This document shows, one piece after another, positions 32,431 through 34,137 of a stretch of DNA of 34,137 bases. Under the pieces are notes generated by a model. It was given only the letters and a program-made list of their open reading frames with translations, ran no database searches and was not told the origin of the DNA. Position numbers and translations under genes: made by a program. Source of the stretch: an uncultured Saprospiraceae bacterium (lineage in GTDB: Bacteria; Bacteroidota; Bacteroidia; Chitinophagales; Saprospiraceae). How positions within the stretch are numbered: the stretch's first letter is position 1; the number at the start of each line of letters is the position of its first letter. The DNA lies in the NCBI GenBank assembly GCA_937927575.1, contig CALBEE010000190.1:1-34137 (forward strand). Reading direction: 5' to 3'.

Positions 32431-34137
32431 ATGATTGCAAGACTCTTACAACTTGGAATGCTACTCATTTTTACATTGCAAATTTCAGCACAATGCGTAG
32501 ATCCTAACGATTTTCCGGAAAATGATAATCCATGCCCAACAGGCGAAAATCCTCCAATAGATCTTTCTATAGATAGCTCACACAATGGTACTACTTGTTG
32601 TGCTCGTGGAGCTAATGATGACCCTAATTTCGATTTTGCTAATGTTGAATGCAGCGGAGGCACTGACGATGACGCTGTGTGGTATACTTTTACTCCAAGT
32701 GGTACAGGTGATGGATTTTATATATATGTCCAGTCAGTTGGTGGCGCAAATGGTATTTCTGGAAATACAGCTGTCGAGGTTTACAGTACAGAAGATCCTA
32801 ATGGCGGGTGCACTGGTAATTTGACTTTTGAAAAATCTTCATGTGGGTCGGTCACCTCAGAAATTGAAGTGGAAATTGCGCTTTGCGATCCTTCACTACT
32901 CTATTATATCAAAATAGCCAGTGAAGAAGAAAATTGCGGAACTTATAATATTACAGTGTCGGAAAGGACATCTGACTGTTCTGCTGATGCTTGCGAAGAT
33001 GCAGAAGTATTATTAACACTAACACCAAGTGATTGCGAAGAGGGAGAAGAGATTCTGTCGATAAATGGCTGCTTGCAATTTGCCTGTCCAGAAGATATCA
33101 ACATAGCTTGTGTGACGGATCAGGCACCTACAGTATGGTACCAATTTCAAATTGATACTGATCTAGCAACTTTGTTAGTGACACAAGTAGAGGCCGATGG
33201 CTTTGATGCCGTTTGGAATATATGGCAATCTACTACAGGATCATGTGATGATATGATTCCTGTTTCTCAACCTACGCCTGATCCTGCACCTTCTTTCCCA
33301 TGTAGCGATTCTGATGGTGATCCTTCCAATAATTTTATTGTTCCGATAGTACAAGATCCTCCTGGTGTTCCAGCCACATATTGGATATCTATCTCTGCTG
33401 TAGGAGAAATTACAGATCCTAATTTCACATTAAATTATGGATCTTCTTTGGGTTGTATTGCGTGTAGCGGAGATGACGCCTTTGATTGTGGCAATGGAAT
33501 TTTTGAAGCTTTTGTAGATGGTGAAGAAGTCGCGCTTGAGGACTATCAAAATTTTTGTCCTGGACAAGAGGTTGAAGTTTGTGTGGCCTTTAATTATAAT
33601 ACAGCAGGTACAGGAAATGACTGGCTGCATGGCATCATTCCTATTTTTGGCAATGGTTGGGATCTAGAAAATTCTGATATAGAAAGTGCTGAATTAGGAG
33701 GTGGATGGGAATGGATAGATGCAGAAGGCCCTTGCGCTACTATAACGTCTATCTATTCATTACCTAATCTATGTACTTATGTGGAAAATGATATTCTAAA
33801 ATTGTGTAATACGGCTTGTGATCCCAATTGCCCTTGTGAAGGTCCCTTGCTTCCAGAATCACCAGTACCCAGTGGTTGGTTTTGGAATAGCGATGGAGGA
33901 AGTACTACATGCGTAAATGGATCATGTATTCCTTTAGAGCAATATGGTGTGCCTGGCGGAGTGAATATAGATGTAGATTTTTGTTTTCTCCTAATGACTA
34001 ATTCTATTTCTGATTGCTCTAATAATGATCTTAGTGTTTCTTTTCAAACGACCTCTGACGCAGTGACGGGTTGTTGGGAAGACAATCCATGTAATATCGA
34101 TCCATCCATTTCAGGACCTAATTGGGAAATAAATTGT
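32431..34137 (+). CDS. Cysteine-rich secreted protein, N-terminal 569 residues (3'-truncated by window)
   Basis: An ATG at 32431 opens a frame with no stop to the end of the window. The signal peptide is MIARLLQLGMLLIFTLQISAQ. The mature part has about 35 Cys in 548 residues, many in pairs or short spacings (TCC, CNTACDPNCPC), suggesting many disulfides. The first ~150 residues resemble a pre-peptidase C-type beta-sandwich (DDAVWYTFTPSG... LLYYIKIASEEENCGTYNITV). A second similar module follows (PTVWYQFQIDTD...ATYWISISA), then a Trp/Gly-rich region (HGIIPIFGNGWDLENS...GGGWEWIDAEG). Such proteins in Saprospiraceae are long and usually end in a T9SS sorting domain, but that part is outside the window. 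No enzyme motif was seen. It is divergent from paaG across 133 bp. Confidence 0.8.
   Translation, partial: MIARLLQLGMLLIFTLQISAQCVDPNDFPENDNPCPTGENPPIDLSIDSSHNGTTCCARGANDDPNFDFANVECSGGTDDDAVWYTFTPSGTGDGFYIYVQSVGGANGISGNTAVEVYSTEDPNGGCTGNLTFEKSSCGSVTSEIEVEIALCDPSLLYYIKIASEEENCGTYNITVSERTSDCSADACEDAEVLLTLTPSDCEEGEEILSINGCLQFACPEDINIACVTDQAPTVWYQFQIDTDLATLLVTQVEADGFDAVWNIWQSTTGSCDDMIPVSQPTPDPAPSFPCSDSDGDPSNNFIVPIVQDPPGVPATYWISISAVGEITDPNFTLNYGSSLGCIACSGDDAFDCGNGIFEAFVDGEEVALEDYQNFCPGQEVEVCVAFNYNTAGTGNDWLHGIIPIFGNGWDLENSDIESAELGGGWEWIDAEGPCATITSIYSLPNLCTYVENDILKLCNTACDPNCPCEGPLLPESPVPSGWFWNSDGGSTTCVNGSCIPLEQYGVPGGVNIDVDFCFLLMTNSISDCSNNDLSVSFQTTSDAVTGCWEDNPCNIDPSISGPNWEINC

Noticed and set aside
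32403-32663. Minus-strand 86-codon frame at the start of the Cys-rich gene
   Set aside because: It overlaps the signal peptide and first module of the plus-strand protein, which is far better supported.

Overview
The window looks like a chromosomal segment of a Bacteroidota bacterium, probably of the Saprospiria/Saprospiraceae type. The evidence is AT-rich DNA, genes with few strong Shine-Dalgarno sites, several TAnnTTTG-type -7 promoter boxes, many signal-peptide proteins and lipoproteins, a type IX secretion (T9SS) type A C-terminal domain, a second C-terminal module ending in Gly-Cys-X, and very large modular cell-surface proteins. I see no rRNA, tRNA, transposase, prophage or CRISPR array. 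The genus is inference; no marker here fixes it.

Layout. 2-8797 (+) is the 3' part of a giant surface protein with FN3-like modules, an FG-GAP-like propeller and a GCX-type C-terminus, followed by a strong terminator. 8951-9304 is a small lipoprotein. 9310-10462 (-) is a CvpA-family membrane protein overlapping a gene of unknown function. 10600-12008 (+) is a pair of secreted proteins, one unknown and one Ycf48-like propeller lipoprotein. 12221-14963 (+) holds topoisomerase IV subunit B (parE) and proC. 15028-18423 (+) is a compact run of two tandem paralogous SH3-type lipoproteins, tadA and a PaaY-like hexapeptide protein. 18533-25167 (-) holds a CUB-domain T9SS cargo, a Bax inhibitor-1 family membrane protein, an M48 metalloprotease, a TPR lipoprotein, an outer-membrane beta-barrel protein and a NarL-type response regulator. 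A TPR-bearing histidine kinase (25859-27661, +) is divergent from the regulator across 691 bp. After it come paaI (-), an alkaline-phosphatase-superfamily protein (+), a triplicated 135-138 bp structured repeat, paaH and paaG (-), and the 5' part of a Cys-rich secreted protein that runs off the end.

Functional links. The kinase and response regulator very probably form one two-component system. paaG and paaH are an operon for the beta-oxidation-like end of phenylacetyl-CoA degradation. PaaI and PaaY homologues of that pathway also lie in the window, but separately and among unrelated genes, and the ring epoxidase and ligase genes are absent here. The remaining genes are mainly envelope proteins and housekeeping functions.

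I did not find a convincing new defence or mobile system. The least explained items are non-coding: three tandem imperfect-palindrome repeats at 29934-30333, a ten-unit heptamer array at 27667-27738, and a factor-independent terminator at 25761-25797 with no recognised gene before it. Both repeat arrays fill junctions between convergent genes.
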